Position numbers and translations under genes: made by a program. The notes under the pieces were generated by a model. The model did no database searches and was not told the origin of the DNA. It saw only the letters and a program-made list of their open reading frames with translations. A stretch of 64,000 bases of DNA. It comes from Pristionchus mayeri. Its lineage: Eukaryota; Nematoda; Chromadorea; Rhabditida; Neodiplogasteridae. The stretch covers positions 24,624,685 to 24,688,684 of the forward strand of contig BTRK01000003.1 of the NCBI GenBank assembly GCA_036245805.1, given 5' to 3'. Below are positions 53,001 through 64,000 of the stretch, one piece after another (the first letter of the stretch is position 1; each line of letters opens with the position of its first letter).

Positions 53001-56000
53001 TGGACACGATACCCCACGACGTCCCCTGCAAGGACTCCTCCCTTCCTCCTTCCTCCCCTCCCCCCATACCCTCGATGGCAACGAGAACGGAGATGCGTGC
53101 CTGAGCCCTCTCCTTCTCGAGTAGTTCCTTCGTCTTCTCCTCCACAACAACTCCTCTTCTCTCGAGTAGTCTTTCGTTCCCAATGAGTACTTCGAAGGAG
53201 TCCTTCCCCTCATTCCACTTCACTGCAATCCCCTCCCTCTCTCCCTCCTTCCCTTCACTGCAATCCCCTCCCTCTCTCCCTCCTTCCCTTCACTGCAATC
53301 CCCTCCCTCTCTCCCTCCTTCCCTTCACTGCAATCCCCTCCCTCTCTCCCTCCTTCCCTTCACTGCAATCCCCTCCCTCTCTCCCTCCTTCCCTTCACTG
53401 CAATCCCCTCCCTCTCTCCCTCCTTCCCTTCACTGCAATCCCCTCCCTCTCTCCCTCCTTCCCTTCACTGCAATCCCCTCCCTCTCTCCCTCCTTCCCTT
53501 CACTGCAATCCCCTCCCTCTCTCCCTCCTTCCCTTCACTGCAATCCCCTCCCTCTCTCCCTCCTTCCTTCACTGCAATCCCCTCCCTCTCTCCCTCCTTC
53601 CCTTCACTGCAATCCCCTCCCTCTCTCCCTCCTTCCCTTCACTGCAATCCCCTCCCTCTCTCCCTCCTTCCCTTCACTGCAATCCCCTCCCTCTCTCCCT
53701 CCTTCCCTTCACTGCAATCCCCTCCTCTCTCCCTCCTTCCCTTCACTGCAATCCCCTCCCTCTCTCCCTCCTTCCCTTCACTGCAATCCCCTCCCTCTCT
53801 CCCTCCTTCCCTTCACTGCAATCCCCTCCCTCTCTCCCTCCTTCCCTTCACTGCAATCCCCTCCCTCTCTCCCTCCTTCCCTTCACTGCAATCCCCTCCC
53901 TCTCTCCCTCCTTCCCTTCACTGCAATCCCCTCCCTCTCTCCCTCCTTCCCTTCACTGCAATACCCTCCCTCTCTCCCTCCTTCCCTTCACTGCAATCCA
54001 ACCCCCCTCTCTCCCTCCTTCCCTTCACTGCAATCCCCTCCCTCTCTCCCTCCTTCCCTTCACTGCAATCCCCTCCCTCTCTCCCTCCTTCCCTTCACTG
54101 CAATCCCCTCCCTCTCTCCCTCCTTCCCTTCACTGCAATACCCTCCCTCTCTCCCTCCTTCCCTTCACTGCAATCCCCCCCCTCTCTCCCTCCTTCCCTT
54201 CACTGCAATCCCCTCCCTCTCTCCCTCCTTCCCTTCACTGCAATCCCCTCCCTCCTCTCCCTCCTTCCTTCACTGCAATACCCTCCCTCTCTCCCTCCTT
54301 CCCTTCACTTGCAATCCCCTCCCTCTCTCCCTCCTTCCCTTCACTGCAATACCCTCCCTCTCTCCCTCCTTCCCTTCACTGCAATACCCCTCCCTCTCTC
54401 CCTCCTTCCTTCACTGCAATCCCCCCCCCTCTCTCCCTCCTTCCCTTCACTGCAATCCCCCCCCCCCTCTCCCTCCTTCCCTTCACTGCAATCCCCTCCC
54501 TCTCTCCCTCCTTCCCTTCACTGCAATACCCTCCCTCTGTCCCTCCTTCCCTTCACTGCAATCCCCTCCCTCTCTCCCTCCTTCCCTTCACTGCAATCCC
54601 CCCCCTCTCTCCCTCCTTCCCTTCACTGCAATCCCCTCCCTCTCTCCCTCTCTCCCTCCTTCCCTTCACTGCAATCCCCTCCCTCTCTCCCTCCTTCCCT
54701 TCACTGCAATCCCCTCCTCTCTCCCTCTCTCCCTCCTTCCCTTCACTGCAATCCCCCCCCCTCTCTCCCTCCTTCCCTTCACTGCAATCCCCTCCCTCTC
54801 TCCCTCTCTCCCTCCTTCCCTTCACTGCAATCCCCTCCCTCTCTCCCTCCTTCCCTTCACTGCAATCCCTCCCTCTCTCCCTCTCTCCCTCCTTCCCTTC
54901 ACTGCAATCCCCTCCCTCTCTCCCTCCTTCCCTTCACTGCAATCCCTCCCTCTCTCCCTCCTTCCCTTCACTGCAATCCCCTCCCTCTCTCCCTCCTTCC
55001 CTTCACTGCAATCCCCTCCCTCTCTCCCTCTCTCCCTCCTTCCCTTCACTGCAATCCCCTCCCTCTCTCCCTCCTTCCCTTCACTGCAATCCCCTCCCTC
55101 TCTCCCTCTCTCCCTCCTTCCCTTCACTGCAATCCCCTCCCTCTCTCCCTCCTTCCCTTCACTGCAATCCCCTCCCTCTCTCCCTCTCTCCCTCCTTCCC
55201 TTCACTGCAATACCCTCCCTCTCTCCCTCCTTCCTTCACTGCAATCCCCTCCCTCTCTCCCTCCTTCCCTTCACTGCAATACCCTCCCTCTCTCCCTCCT
55301 TCCCTTCACTGCAATCCCCCCCCTCTCTCCCTCCTTCCCTTCACTGCAATCCCCTCCCTCTCTCCCTCCTTCCCTTCACTGCAATACCCTCCCTCTGTCC
55401 CTCCTTCCCTTCACTGCAATCCCCTCCCTCTCTCCCTCCTTCCCTTCACTGCAATACCCTCCCTCTCTCCCTCCTTCCCTTCACTGCAATACCCTCCCTC
55501 TCTCCCTCCTTCCCTTCACTGCAATCCCCCCCCCTCTCTCCCTCCTTCCCTTCACTGCAATCCCCCCCCCTCTCTCCCTCCTTCCCTTCACTGCAATCCC
55601 CTCCCTCTCTCCCTCTCTCCCTCCTTCCCTTCACTGCAATCCCCTCACCTCTCTCCCTCCTTCCTTCACTGCAATCCCCTCCCTCTCTCCCTCTCTCCCT
55701 CCTTCCCTTCACTGCAATCCCCTCCCTCTCTCCCTCCTTCCCTTCACTGCAATCCCCTCCCTCTCTCCCTCCTTCCCTTCACTGCAATTCCCTCCCTCTC
55801 TCCTCCTTCCCTTCACTGCAATCCCCTCCCTCTCTCTCCCTCCTTCCCTTCACTGCAATCCCCTCCCTCTCTCCCTCCTTCCCTTCACTGCAATCCCCCT
55901 CCCTCTCTCCGTCCTTCCCTTCACTGCAATCCCCTCCCTCTCTCCTCCTTCCCTTCACTGCAATCCCCCCCCTCTCTCCCCTCCTTCCCTTCACTGCAAT

Positions 56001-59000
56001 CCCCCCTCCCCTCTCTCCCTCCTTCCCTTCACTGCAATCCCTCCCCTCCCTCTCTCCCTCCTTCCCTTCACTGCAATACCCTCCCTCTCTCCCGTCCTTC
56101 CCTTCACTCAATACCCTCCCTCATTACANNNNNNNNNNNNNNNNNNNNNNNNNNNNNNNNNNNNNNNNNNNNNNNNNNNNNNNNNNNNNNNNNNNNNNNN
56201 NNNNNNNNNNNNNNNNNNNNNNNNNNNNNNNNNNNNNNNNNNNNNNNNNNNNNNNNNNNNNNNNNNNNNNNNNNNNNNNNNNNNNNNNNNNNNNNNNNNN
56301 NNNNNNNNNNNNNNNNNNNNNNNNNNNNNNNNNNNNNNNNNNNNNNNNNNNNNNNNNNNNNNNNNNNNNNNNNNNNNNNNNNNNNNNNNNNNNNNNNNNN
56401 NNNNNNNNNNNNNNNNNNNNNNNNNNNNNNNNNNNNNNNNNNNNNNNNNNNNNNNNNNNNNNNNNNNNNNNNNNNNNNNNNNNNNNNNNNNNNNNNNNNN
56501 NNNNNNNNNNNNNNNNNNNNNNNNNNNNNNNNNNNNNNNNNNNNNNNNNNNNNNNNNNNNNNNNNNNNNNNNNNNNNNNNNNNNNNNNNNNNNNNNNNNN
56601 NNNNNNNNNNNNNNNNNNNNNNNNNNNNGTAATCCCCTCCCTCTCTCCCTCATTCCCTTCACTGCAATACCCTCCCCTCTCTCCCTCCTTCCCCTTCACT
56701 GCAATCCCCTCCTCTCTCCCTCCTTCCCTTCACTGCAATCCCCCTCCCTCTCTCCCTCCTTCCCTTCACTGCAATCCCTCCTCCCTCTCTCCTCCTTCCC
56801 TTCACTGCAATCCCCTCCCTCTCTCCCTCCTTCCCTTCACTGCAAACCCTCCCTCTCTCCCTCCTTCCCTTCACTGCAATCCCCTCCCTCTCTCCCTCCT
56901 TCCCTTCACTGCAATCCCCTCCCTCTCTCCCCTCCTTCCCTTCACTGCAATCCCCTCCCTCTCTCCCTCCTTCCCTTCACTGCAAGACCCCTCCCTCTCT
57001 CCCTCCTTCCCTTCACTGCAATCCCCTCCCTCTCTCCCTCCTTCCCTTCACTGCAATCCCTCCCTCTCTCCCTCTCTCCCTCCTTCCCTTCACTGCAATC
57101 CCCTCCCTCTCTCCCTCCTTCCTTCACTGCAATACCCTCCCTCTCTCCCTCCTTCCCTTCACTGCAATACCCTCCCTCTCTCCCTCCTTCCCTTCACTGC
57201 AATCCCCCCCCTCTCTCCCTCCTTCCCTTCACTGCAATCCCCCCCCCCATCTCTCCCTCCTTCCCTTCACTGCAATCCCCCCCCTCTCTCCCTCCTTCCC
57301 TTCACTGCAATCCCCCCCCCTCTCTCCCTCTTCCTTCACTGCAATCCCTCCCCTCCCTCTCTCCCTCCTTCCCTCACTGCAATCCCCTCCCTCTCTTCCC
57401 TCCTTCCCTTCACTGCAATACCCTCCCTCTCTCCCTCCTTCCCTTCACTGCAATCCCCTCCCTCTCTCCCTCCTTCCCTTCACTGCAATCCCTCCCTCTC
57501 TCCCTCCTTCCCTTCACTGCAATCCCCCCCCCCTCTCTCCCTCCTTCCCTTCACTGCAATCCCCCCCCCTCTCTCCCTCCTTCCCTTCACTGCAATCCCT
57601 CCCCTCCCTCTCTCCCTCCTTCCCCTTCACTGCAATACCCTCCCTCTCTCCCTCCTTCCCTTCACTGCAATCCCCTCCCTCTCTCCCTCCTTCCCTTCAC
57701 TGCAATCCCCTCCCTCTCTCCCTCCTTCCCTTCACTGCAATACCCTCCCTCTCTCCCTCCTTCCCTTCACTGCAATACCCTCCCTCTCTCCCTCCTTCCC
57801 TTCACTGCAATACCCTCCCTCTCTCCCTCCTTCCCTTCACTGCAATCCCCCCCTCTCTCCCTCCTTCCCTTCACTGCAATCCCCCCCCCCCTCTCTCCCT
57901 CCTTCCCTTCACTGCAATCCCCCCCCTCTCTCCCTCCTTCCCTTCACTGCAATCCCCCCCCCCTCTCTCCCTCCTTCCCTTCACTGCAATCCCTCCCCTC
58001 CCTCTCTCCCTCCTTCCCTTCACTGCAATCCCCTCCCTCTCTCCCTCCTTCCCTTCACTGCAATACCCTCCCTCTCTCCCCTCCTTCCCTTCACTGCAAT
58101 CCCCTCCCTCTCTCCTCCTTCCCTTCACTGCAATACCCTCCCTCTCTCCTCCTTCCCTTCACTGCAATCCCCCCCCCCTCTCTCCCTCCTTCCCTTCACT
58201 GCAATCCCCCCCCCCCTCTCTCCCTCCTTCCCTTCACTGCAATCCCTCCCCTCCCTCTCTCCCTCCTTCCCTTCACTGCAATACCCTCCCTCTCTCCCTC
58301 CTTCCCTTCACTGCAATCCCCTCCCTCTCTCCCTCCTTCCCTTCACTGCAATCCCCTCCCTCTCTCCCTCCTTCCCTTCACTGCAATACCCTCCCTCTCT
58401 CCCTCCTTCCCTTCACTGCAATCCCCTCCCTCTCTCCCTCCTTCCCTTCACTGCAATACCCTCCCTCTCTCCCTCCTTCCCTTCACTGCAATCCCCTCCC
58501 TCTCTCCCTCCTTCCCTTCACTGCAATACCCTCCCTCTCTCCCTCCTTCCCTTCACTGCAATCCCCTCCCTCTCTCCCTCCTTCCCTTCACTGCAATCCC
58601 CTCCCTCTCTCCCTCCTTCCCTTCACTGCAATCCCCTCCCTCTCTCCCTCCTTCCCTTCACTGCAATTTCCTCCCTCTCTCCCTCCTTCCCTTCACTGCA
58701 ATCCCCTCCCTCTCTCCCTCCTTCCCTTCACTGCAATCCCCTCCCTCTCTCCCTCCTTCCCTTCACTGCAATCCCCTCCCTCTCTCCCTCTCTCCCTCCT
58801 TCCCTTCACTGCAATCCCCTCCCTCTCTCCCTCCTTCCCTTCACTGCAATCCCCTCCCTCTCTCCCTCCTTCCCTTCACTGCAATCCCCTCCCTCTCTCC
58901 CTCCTTCCCTTCACTGCAATCCCCTCCCTCTCTCCCTCTCTCCCTCCTTCCTTCACTGCAATCCCCTCCCTCTCTCCCTCCTTCCCTTCACTGCAATACC

Positions 59001-62000
59001 CTCCCTCTCTCCCTCCTTCCCTTCACTGCAATACCCTCCCTCTCTCCCTCCTTCCCTTCACTGCAATCCCCCCCCTCTCTCCCTCCTTCCCTTCACTGCA
59101 ATCCCCCCCCCCTCTCTCCCTCCTTCCCTTCACTGCAATCCCCCCCCTCTCTCTCCCTCCTTCCCTTCACTGCAATCCCCCCCCCCTCTCTCCCTCCTTC
59201 CCTTCACTGCAATCCCTCCCCTCCCTCTCTCCCTCCTTCCCTTCACTGCAATCCCCTCCCTCTCTCCCTCCTTCCCTTCACTGCAATACCTCCCTCTCTC
59301 CCTCCTTCCCTTCACTGCAATCCCCTCCCTCTCTCCCTCCTTCCCTTCACTGCAATACCCTCCCTCTCTCCCTCCTTCCCTTCACTGCAATCCCCCCCCC
59401 CTCTCTCCCTCCTTCCCTTCACTGCAATCCCCCCCCCTCTCTCCCTCCTTCCCTTCACTGCAATCCCCTCCCTCTCTCCCTCCTTCCCTTCCCCTCTGAC
59501 CATTCTCATTGATTGCCTGTAGATAGAGTACATCCTCAGGTGCGAGAGTAGTCATCTCTCCCTCCTTCAGAGATGGAGAGGGGAGGATTCCATTCGTAGT
59601 CGACACTTGTCTAGCTCCCTCCACTCGACACGAGATTCCGTTCCCTGATCCACTCTCCCTTCTCCTCGTATCCATCAAATCTCCCTCACCTGGCGACACA
59701 TGGAATTTGGATACGGTAGCCTTCTGTTCGGTGCCCAGATAGGACTGAGTGAATGCAGTGATGGCACTGCCAATAGGGTGTTCGGAGAAGGATTCAGCAG
59801 ATCCGATGAGACTCATCTGAAGGGGAGAGAGAAGGATCCTCCTTCATCTTCGACTACTCACCAGTGTGGGAAGAGGGAGACTTCTCGTTGACTTGAGTGA
59901 GACGATAGAGACCACACGTGGTTTCCCCTCTGTGATGGTGCCCGTCTTGTCGAAGACTACAGTGGTGACCTGAGGATGTCTCTCCCCCTCCCCTCCCTCC
60001 TCTCCCTCACTTGATGTACTCTCTCGAGTGGTTCTCCTCCCTTGATGAGTATCCCATTCGTCGCTCCCATTCCAGTGGCAACCATCACAGCAGTCGGAGT
60101 CGCCAATCCCAATGAACACGGACAAGCAATGGCCAGCACTGTGATGGATGCTTCCAGTGCCACTCGCACTATCAACTCCCAACGAGAATCCTGAGAAGAA
60201 GGAGGGGGTACGGTAGAAAGAGGGAGGGTACTGACGCCTTGGATCGAATCATCCAAGTATCCGATGAGAATCCAGGAGAAGAGAGTCACGATGGAAACTC
60301 CGATGACGAGAGGGACGAACATGCCTGCTATCTTGTCTGCCAACTGTTGGATTGGAGCCTGCAGAGGGAGAACTCTCCCTCCCCTCCCCCCTCCCCCCAC
60401 ACACTCCCTACCTTATTCGTCTGCGCCTCTTCCACCAGTTTGACGATCTGCGCCAGAGTACTCTCATTCCCCACGTGGGTCGCCTGAGAGAACGGACGAT
60501 GAGTGAGGGGGGGGGGGGGGGGGAGGGGGATGGAGTACCTGTATGAGGATGGTTCCCTTGGTGTTGAGACTGCCTCCCACCACACTGTCTCCCTTCTTCT
60601 TCACAATGGGCATCGATTCCCCTGGATCAGACTGCTGATGGAGGGAAGAACGGGAAGGACTAACCAGTGATGAATGATTCATCTACACTCGAGTGTCCCT
60701 GCATGACCACTCCGTCCACAGGGATCTTACTCCCTCCCAATACTTTGATGATATCTCCTCGTTGTACCTACAGCACATACCATCACTAGCTATACTCTCT
60801 CTCTCTCTCTTCACTCACCAATTCTATGCAGATTCCCCTCTCAGTCTCTTCTCTCCCATTCGAATCGAGGGTCACTATGGTTGCTTCCTTCGCTTGGAGG
60901 GACATCAGTCGACTCAGTGCTTCGGATGTCTTTCCCTGGAAGGAATCCCTTCCCTCCCCTCCCCTCCCCTTCCCTTCCCTCCCCTCCCCTTCCCTTCCTC
61001 CCTCCCCTCCCTCCCCTCCCCTCCCCTTCCCTCCCCTCCCCTCCCCTTCCCTTCTCATCTCTCACCTTCGCCTTGTGTTCCAGATATCTTCCCAGGGCGA
61101 TGAATACGATGAGCATCGAGTGACATCAAAGAAGGTCATCGGAGAGGAGGACCATCCGAGGACTACCGCAGCCACCAACACTGAAATCCATCCATCACTC
61201 CCTCCCCTTCCTCCTCCCCCCCCCCTTCCCCCCTCTCTCACCTCCGACCGAGTAGATGAATGCAATGGAGGTGGCCAAGACGATGAGCACGTCCATGTTC
61301 ATCGACCCGTGCTTCATCGACTTCCATGCTGCTGAGTAGAAGTGACGACCACAACACAACTGGAAGAGAGAAGGGGAGTGAGGAGGGAGAGAGGGAGAGA
61401 GACCATCAAAGGTGAGGGGGACACACCTGTACGGGAGTGCAGAGCACCAGTAGGATGAGGTTGTCCAGTGATAGGGCGGGGGAGAAGATGGGTGTCTACA
61501 GAGATCAAAGATCACTCGGTCTTCTCTTCGTCGTACCTGTCTCTCGGGATGCATAGGAGTATGTAGAATCCAGTGGAATACAATCATGACGAGCATGACG
61601 GGAACCCCGCAAGCCAGAGACCAAAGGAAGGTATTCCACCATCTGATGAGAAACACTCATTACACTAGGGGAGTTGCTTGCAGGAACAATGACGATGAAG
61701 GGGGAGGGAACCAACTTGGCCACTTCTTCGGAGTGATCCAATCGCTTCACTTGAATCTTCCTTCGTTGCCAATTCAGCTGTGAACCCGAGACTCTGCAAT
61801 GTTCTGTCTTCTTCCTTCTTTCCTCCATCAGACGGGGGGGGGGGGGGGGGGGGAGGGGGATACCTCAACAGTGCCCATGATGTCTCTCGGCCCGACAGAA
61901 TGAGCCGAGTACTCGACAGTGAGAATGGAATTGGCGATACTGGCAGAGCACGATTCGACTCCCTTCCTTGCCATGATGTGGGACTCCAAGCGATGGACTG

Positions 62001-63709
62001 CCGACTCGGAATCCAGTCCACCCACCTGCCATCACTCCCTCGTCCCTCTCGCAGCCAAATCCTTCCTGTCACCCCCCATATCCATCCTATTCCCATATGG
62101 ATATAAATTAATGCTCTGAAAACTGACTATTATATGGATGTTAGAATAAGTTGATCCGCCATGTTCCAAAAAAACAGCACTGAAATTGTAAGGCAATTTG
62201 AAAAATAGGAAGGAATTTAAAATGAAACTGACGAGTATCCAAGATCGTTGATTGCATCGACTAGTCCTTGAACACTGATGAGAGTGGGGTCGTACACTAT
62301 CTCCGCCTTCGCTCCTATCAACGCACCACGATCGATTGAACTCCTCGACAGCAGTAGATACGGAATGAGAGAGGAGCAAGGGAACTCACCCGACAGCTTC
62401 CCTATCTTCGTCTCGATGCTCCTGACACACGAGGCACAAGTCATCCCATTGATGGCAATCGAACACTTCTCATTCGAATCTTCTGATGCACTCTGCAACG
62501 AATACTCTCTCTCTCTCCCAGAATACTAGGTGATGAAATATGATGAAGATACGGCTCACGTATTTATCGTACTTGACAGAGTTGACTCGGACGGACACTT
62601 TCGGATTCTTCCTCTCCCCCTTTTCAGTTGATCGACCGTTAGAAATCTCGACTTCTGATTGAGGGAGGCAAAAGGAGGACGACGGCATATCCAGCACACT
62701 CAAAACACTTCCTCTCCATACCCTAACCACTGGGCCATGCAAGAAATAAGTTTCTCCATTCTCAGCAACCTCTTCTCCTACGAGAGAGCCCGTAGAGTGA
62801 AGTGCTTGGTGTTAGTTCCCTCTTCCTTTCAATAGACTCTCGTACCTTCATCGCTAACCAGAGAGACTTCGAAACCACAGTCATCGATCTCTTGAACTAC
62901 TTTGTCTCCAGTGAGAGGAGGATTCTCGTAGATGATATTCTCCTGAATTGAGACGGGAGAGAGGGGGGAGGGGGGGGGGGGGGGTAATAGCACACTCACT
63001 GACCTTCTTCCCTCTGGAGATCTACTTTGACAGAAATAACTCCCTGGACTCCCTTCAACTTCTCCTGTAATCCTCCTCCATTCTCTCCTTCCATCCCTCC
63101 TCTACTTACCTGGATGCTCTGCACACACGAATTGCAAGTCATTCCTTTGATGGAAACCCTCGTGCGACGTTCTCCCCCTTCTTCCTTATTTCTGCAAAGG
63201 GGGCATATAAAGTAGTAATGATATCATTGCCTACTGGCTAATATAGGTATTTCATAAATCGCAATATTAGTACACAACGTTCTATCTAATAGACATTCAA
63301 TTCCCTTCGACTCACCTTCCATCGTTGTTTCTTTGTCGAGATTAGCTTAGCTTCGAATCCCATATCATCTATAGCTTCTGCCACCTTCTCTCCATTCCAC
63401 AATGATCCATCGAAGATGACGGTAGCTGAAATGATGATTTCTCCAGTTAGTCATTAAGACTAGAAAAGTAGAGGAAATCAGAGACTACAAAATGGGAGAG
63501 GATGACTATGAACACATGTGACGCAATGATTGCAGCAGTCTCTCCATTACTTATTCAGTCATCTCACCCGTCTTTGTCTGGAGAGAGACAGTGCACTGGA
63601 GGATTCCCTCCTTGGCTGAGATCGTATCCTGGATGTGGTTGACACACGACATGCAAGTCATCCCTTCCACCGACACTTTCCCCTCCTGGGGAAGAGTTCC
63701 CGGCCACAT
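50025..63709 (-). CDS. ATP7: Copper-transporting P1B-type ATPase (ATP7A/B family)
   Basis: Trans-Golgi copper pump. 27 exons, 63709-63568 down to 50320-50025, about 1207 aa. Metal-binding domains: HMA1 (EGMTCMSC), HMA2 (KGMTCNSC), HMA3 (NGMTCASC) and a fourth lacking the Cys pair (exon 62025-61864, [12 protein letters not shown]). Core motifs: TGESMP, CPC ([15 protein letters not shown], exon 60190-60011), DKTGT (59969-59862), SEHP (59816-59501), LTGDN (53222-52882), [10 protein letters not shown] (52739-52596) and [14 protein letters not shown] in the last exon. Frame breaks of one base are needed in exons 63064-63004, 62343-62229, 61793-61716 and 61180-61066, so the gene is either mis-assembled or decaying. 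Intron 59500-53223 is a minisatellite. The start is the first ATG before HMA1; it sits one base after an acceptor-like CTCTCAG. Confidence 0.92.
50641..51667. mobile_element. Giant palindromic foldback, family A copy 3 (A3)
   Basis: 1027 bp, the same length as A1. Ends TCACGCCGTTCACGAG and complement, flanked by TA. Arms of about 500 bp are nearly identical: the same open frame ([18 protein letters not shown]) appears on both strands. It lies in the last ATP7 intron (50321-52422). Confidence 0.87.
51771..52035. mobile_element. hAT-like MITE fragment, family G copy 2
   Basis: Starts CAGTGATGGGCTTGGAAGG and shares GC-rich blocks (GGGGCCGCGTAT, CGGCTATGGGCG) with the complement of 18945-19210. 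The right CACTG end is not found, so it looks truncated. It has long G and C homopolymers. It lies in the last ATP7 intron. Confidence 0.55.
53223..59490. repeat. 35-bp minisatellite filling an ATP7 intron
   Basis: Tandem array of CTGCAATCCCCTCCCTCTCT...CCTTCCCTTCA units (35 bp modal; variants of 34-45 bp with extra CTCTCTCC blocks or longer C runs). About 165 units are sequenced, plus whatever lies in the 500-N gap. On the gene's sense strand each unit reads purine-rich and ends ATTGCAG|TGAAG. The last unit (53219-53227) is the real acceptor for exon 53222-52882. The donor is at 59500. The array shows a mix of perfect runs and block variants typical of unequal exchange. Confidence 0.97.
56129..56628. 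other. Assembly gap (500 N)
   Basis: Exactly 500 N inside the minisatellite, a standard placeholder size. Units next to the gap are more degenerate than elsewhere, which suggests low-quality read ends. True array length is unknown. Confidence 1.
60951..61052. repeat. CCCCT / CCCTT-rich short tandem repeat
   Basis: Irregular (CCCCTCCCCTTCCCTT)n fills the 130-bp ATP7 intron 60936-61065. It is purine-only on the sense strand. Confidence 0.85.
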
Positions 63710-64000
63710 ACTGAGAGAAGAGAACAGATGAGATGAGAAGAGATGAGCAGATGAAGTGAACACAACCACAAGGAAGATATCATCAGAGGAATCAACCTCT
63801 TCCCAACACTTTCAAATAAAGAAGAGATATGAAAACATTTATTATCTCGTACAATTATGTATACGGGCAATGAGCAGAAGGCAATGAATCACAGAAAAGG
63901 AGTATAACCCGGAATAGAAGAATGAGGACGAACACTGAGTCTAGATAGTAGAGGGAGAGGGAGAGGGAAGGGGGATGCACGGCGAAAGAGAAAGAGATAG
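63710..64000. promoter_or_regulatory. Upstream region of ATP7
   Basis: AT-rich stretch followed by a CT-rich tract on the gene's sense strand ending in CTTCTCTCAG directly before the ATG. No further coding exon is convincing. The promoter or leader-addition signal should be here, truncated by the window end. Confidence 0.4.

Noticed and set aside
52998..53060. A small intron inside ATP7 exon 53222-52882
   Set aside because: The purine-rich stretch [16 protein letters not shown] looks intron-like, but the frame is open throughout and no GT-AG pair with matching phase exists. I left the exon continuous, with some doubt.
53223..59490. Possible CRISPR-like array (regular short repeats)
   Set aside because: Units are head-to-tail with no unique spacers, in a eukaryotic intron; it is a minisatellite.
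53183..59522. Two huge plus-strand ORFs (1149 and 1737 codons) of [23 protein letters not shown] repeats
   Set aside because: They are translations of the 35-bp minisatellite in an ATP7 intron and run through the 500-N gap. A 35-bp unit shifts frame each time and happens to lack stops in this orientation. Not a protein.

Overview
The window is eukaryotic and very probably from a nematode. Every coding region is cut into many small exons by introns that are mostly 40-100 bp with GT-AG ends, and all recognisable proteins are metazoan. Three things point to a nematode: the complex III core protein carries a C-terminus (GRTEAWPNYA...GMSWW) that I recall from nematode UCR-1; a small Cys-rich single-pass protein of nematode type is present; and splice-acceptor-like sites sit 0-4 nt upstream of several start codons, as expected for spliced-leader trans-splicing. 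The species is not identifiable from the sequence alone.

Gene layout: (1) FMNL/FRL-type formin, + strand, 5' end cut off by the window (1-6337); (2) SRSF1-type SR splicing factor, + (10734-11823); (3) GULP/CED-6 PTB engulfment adaptor, - (12284-13913); (4) UQCRC1-type complex III core protein, - (14202-23887); (5) kinesin-associated protein KAP3, + (about 24369-27488); (6) SLC30A6/ZnT6 zinc-transporter-like protein, + (27709-29557); (7) COQ7/CLK-1 demethoxyubiquinone hydroxylase, + (31037-31872); (8) alpha-tubulin of 450 aa in 13 coding exons, - (32136-35065); (9) eIF4B, - (36483-45086); (10) an unrecognised coiled-coil protein, + (45849-47113); (11) a small secreted or single-pass Cys-rich protein, - (47557-48427); (12) an ATP7-type copper P1B-ATPase, - (50025-63709). 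I rebuilt the exon structures by hand. For SRSF1, GULP, UQCRC1, KAP3, ZnT6, COQ7, tubulin, eIF4B and the Cys-rich gene the summed exon lengths are exact multiples of three. The genes do not form one pathway. Two are metal transporters (ZnT6, ATP7) and two are ubiquinone/complex III genes (COQ7, UQCRC1), but they are interleaved with unrelated housekeeping genes.

The striking part is the repeat content between and inside the genes. Large introns and intergenic gaps are packed with nearly perfect giant palindromes (foldback elements of 0.9-2.6 kb with arms of several hundred bp) in several families. Many are flanked by clean target-site duplications: TA (families A, B, E, H), TTAA (F), 4 bp (D) or 8 bp (hAT-like). 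Several are nested inside one another. There is also a full-length mariner-sized relic, a 180-bp Helitron with textbook ends, and tRNA-derived fragments. One ATP7 intron has been filled with a 6.3-kb, 35-bp-unit minisatellite (containing a 500-N assembly gap). Each unit repeats the 3' splice-site sequence of the adjacent exon and carries a G-quadruplex motif on the transcribed-RNA strand. The N-terminal half of ATP7 also needs four 1-nt frame corrections, so either the assembly is locally wrong there or the gene is decaying.
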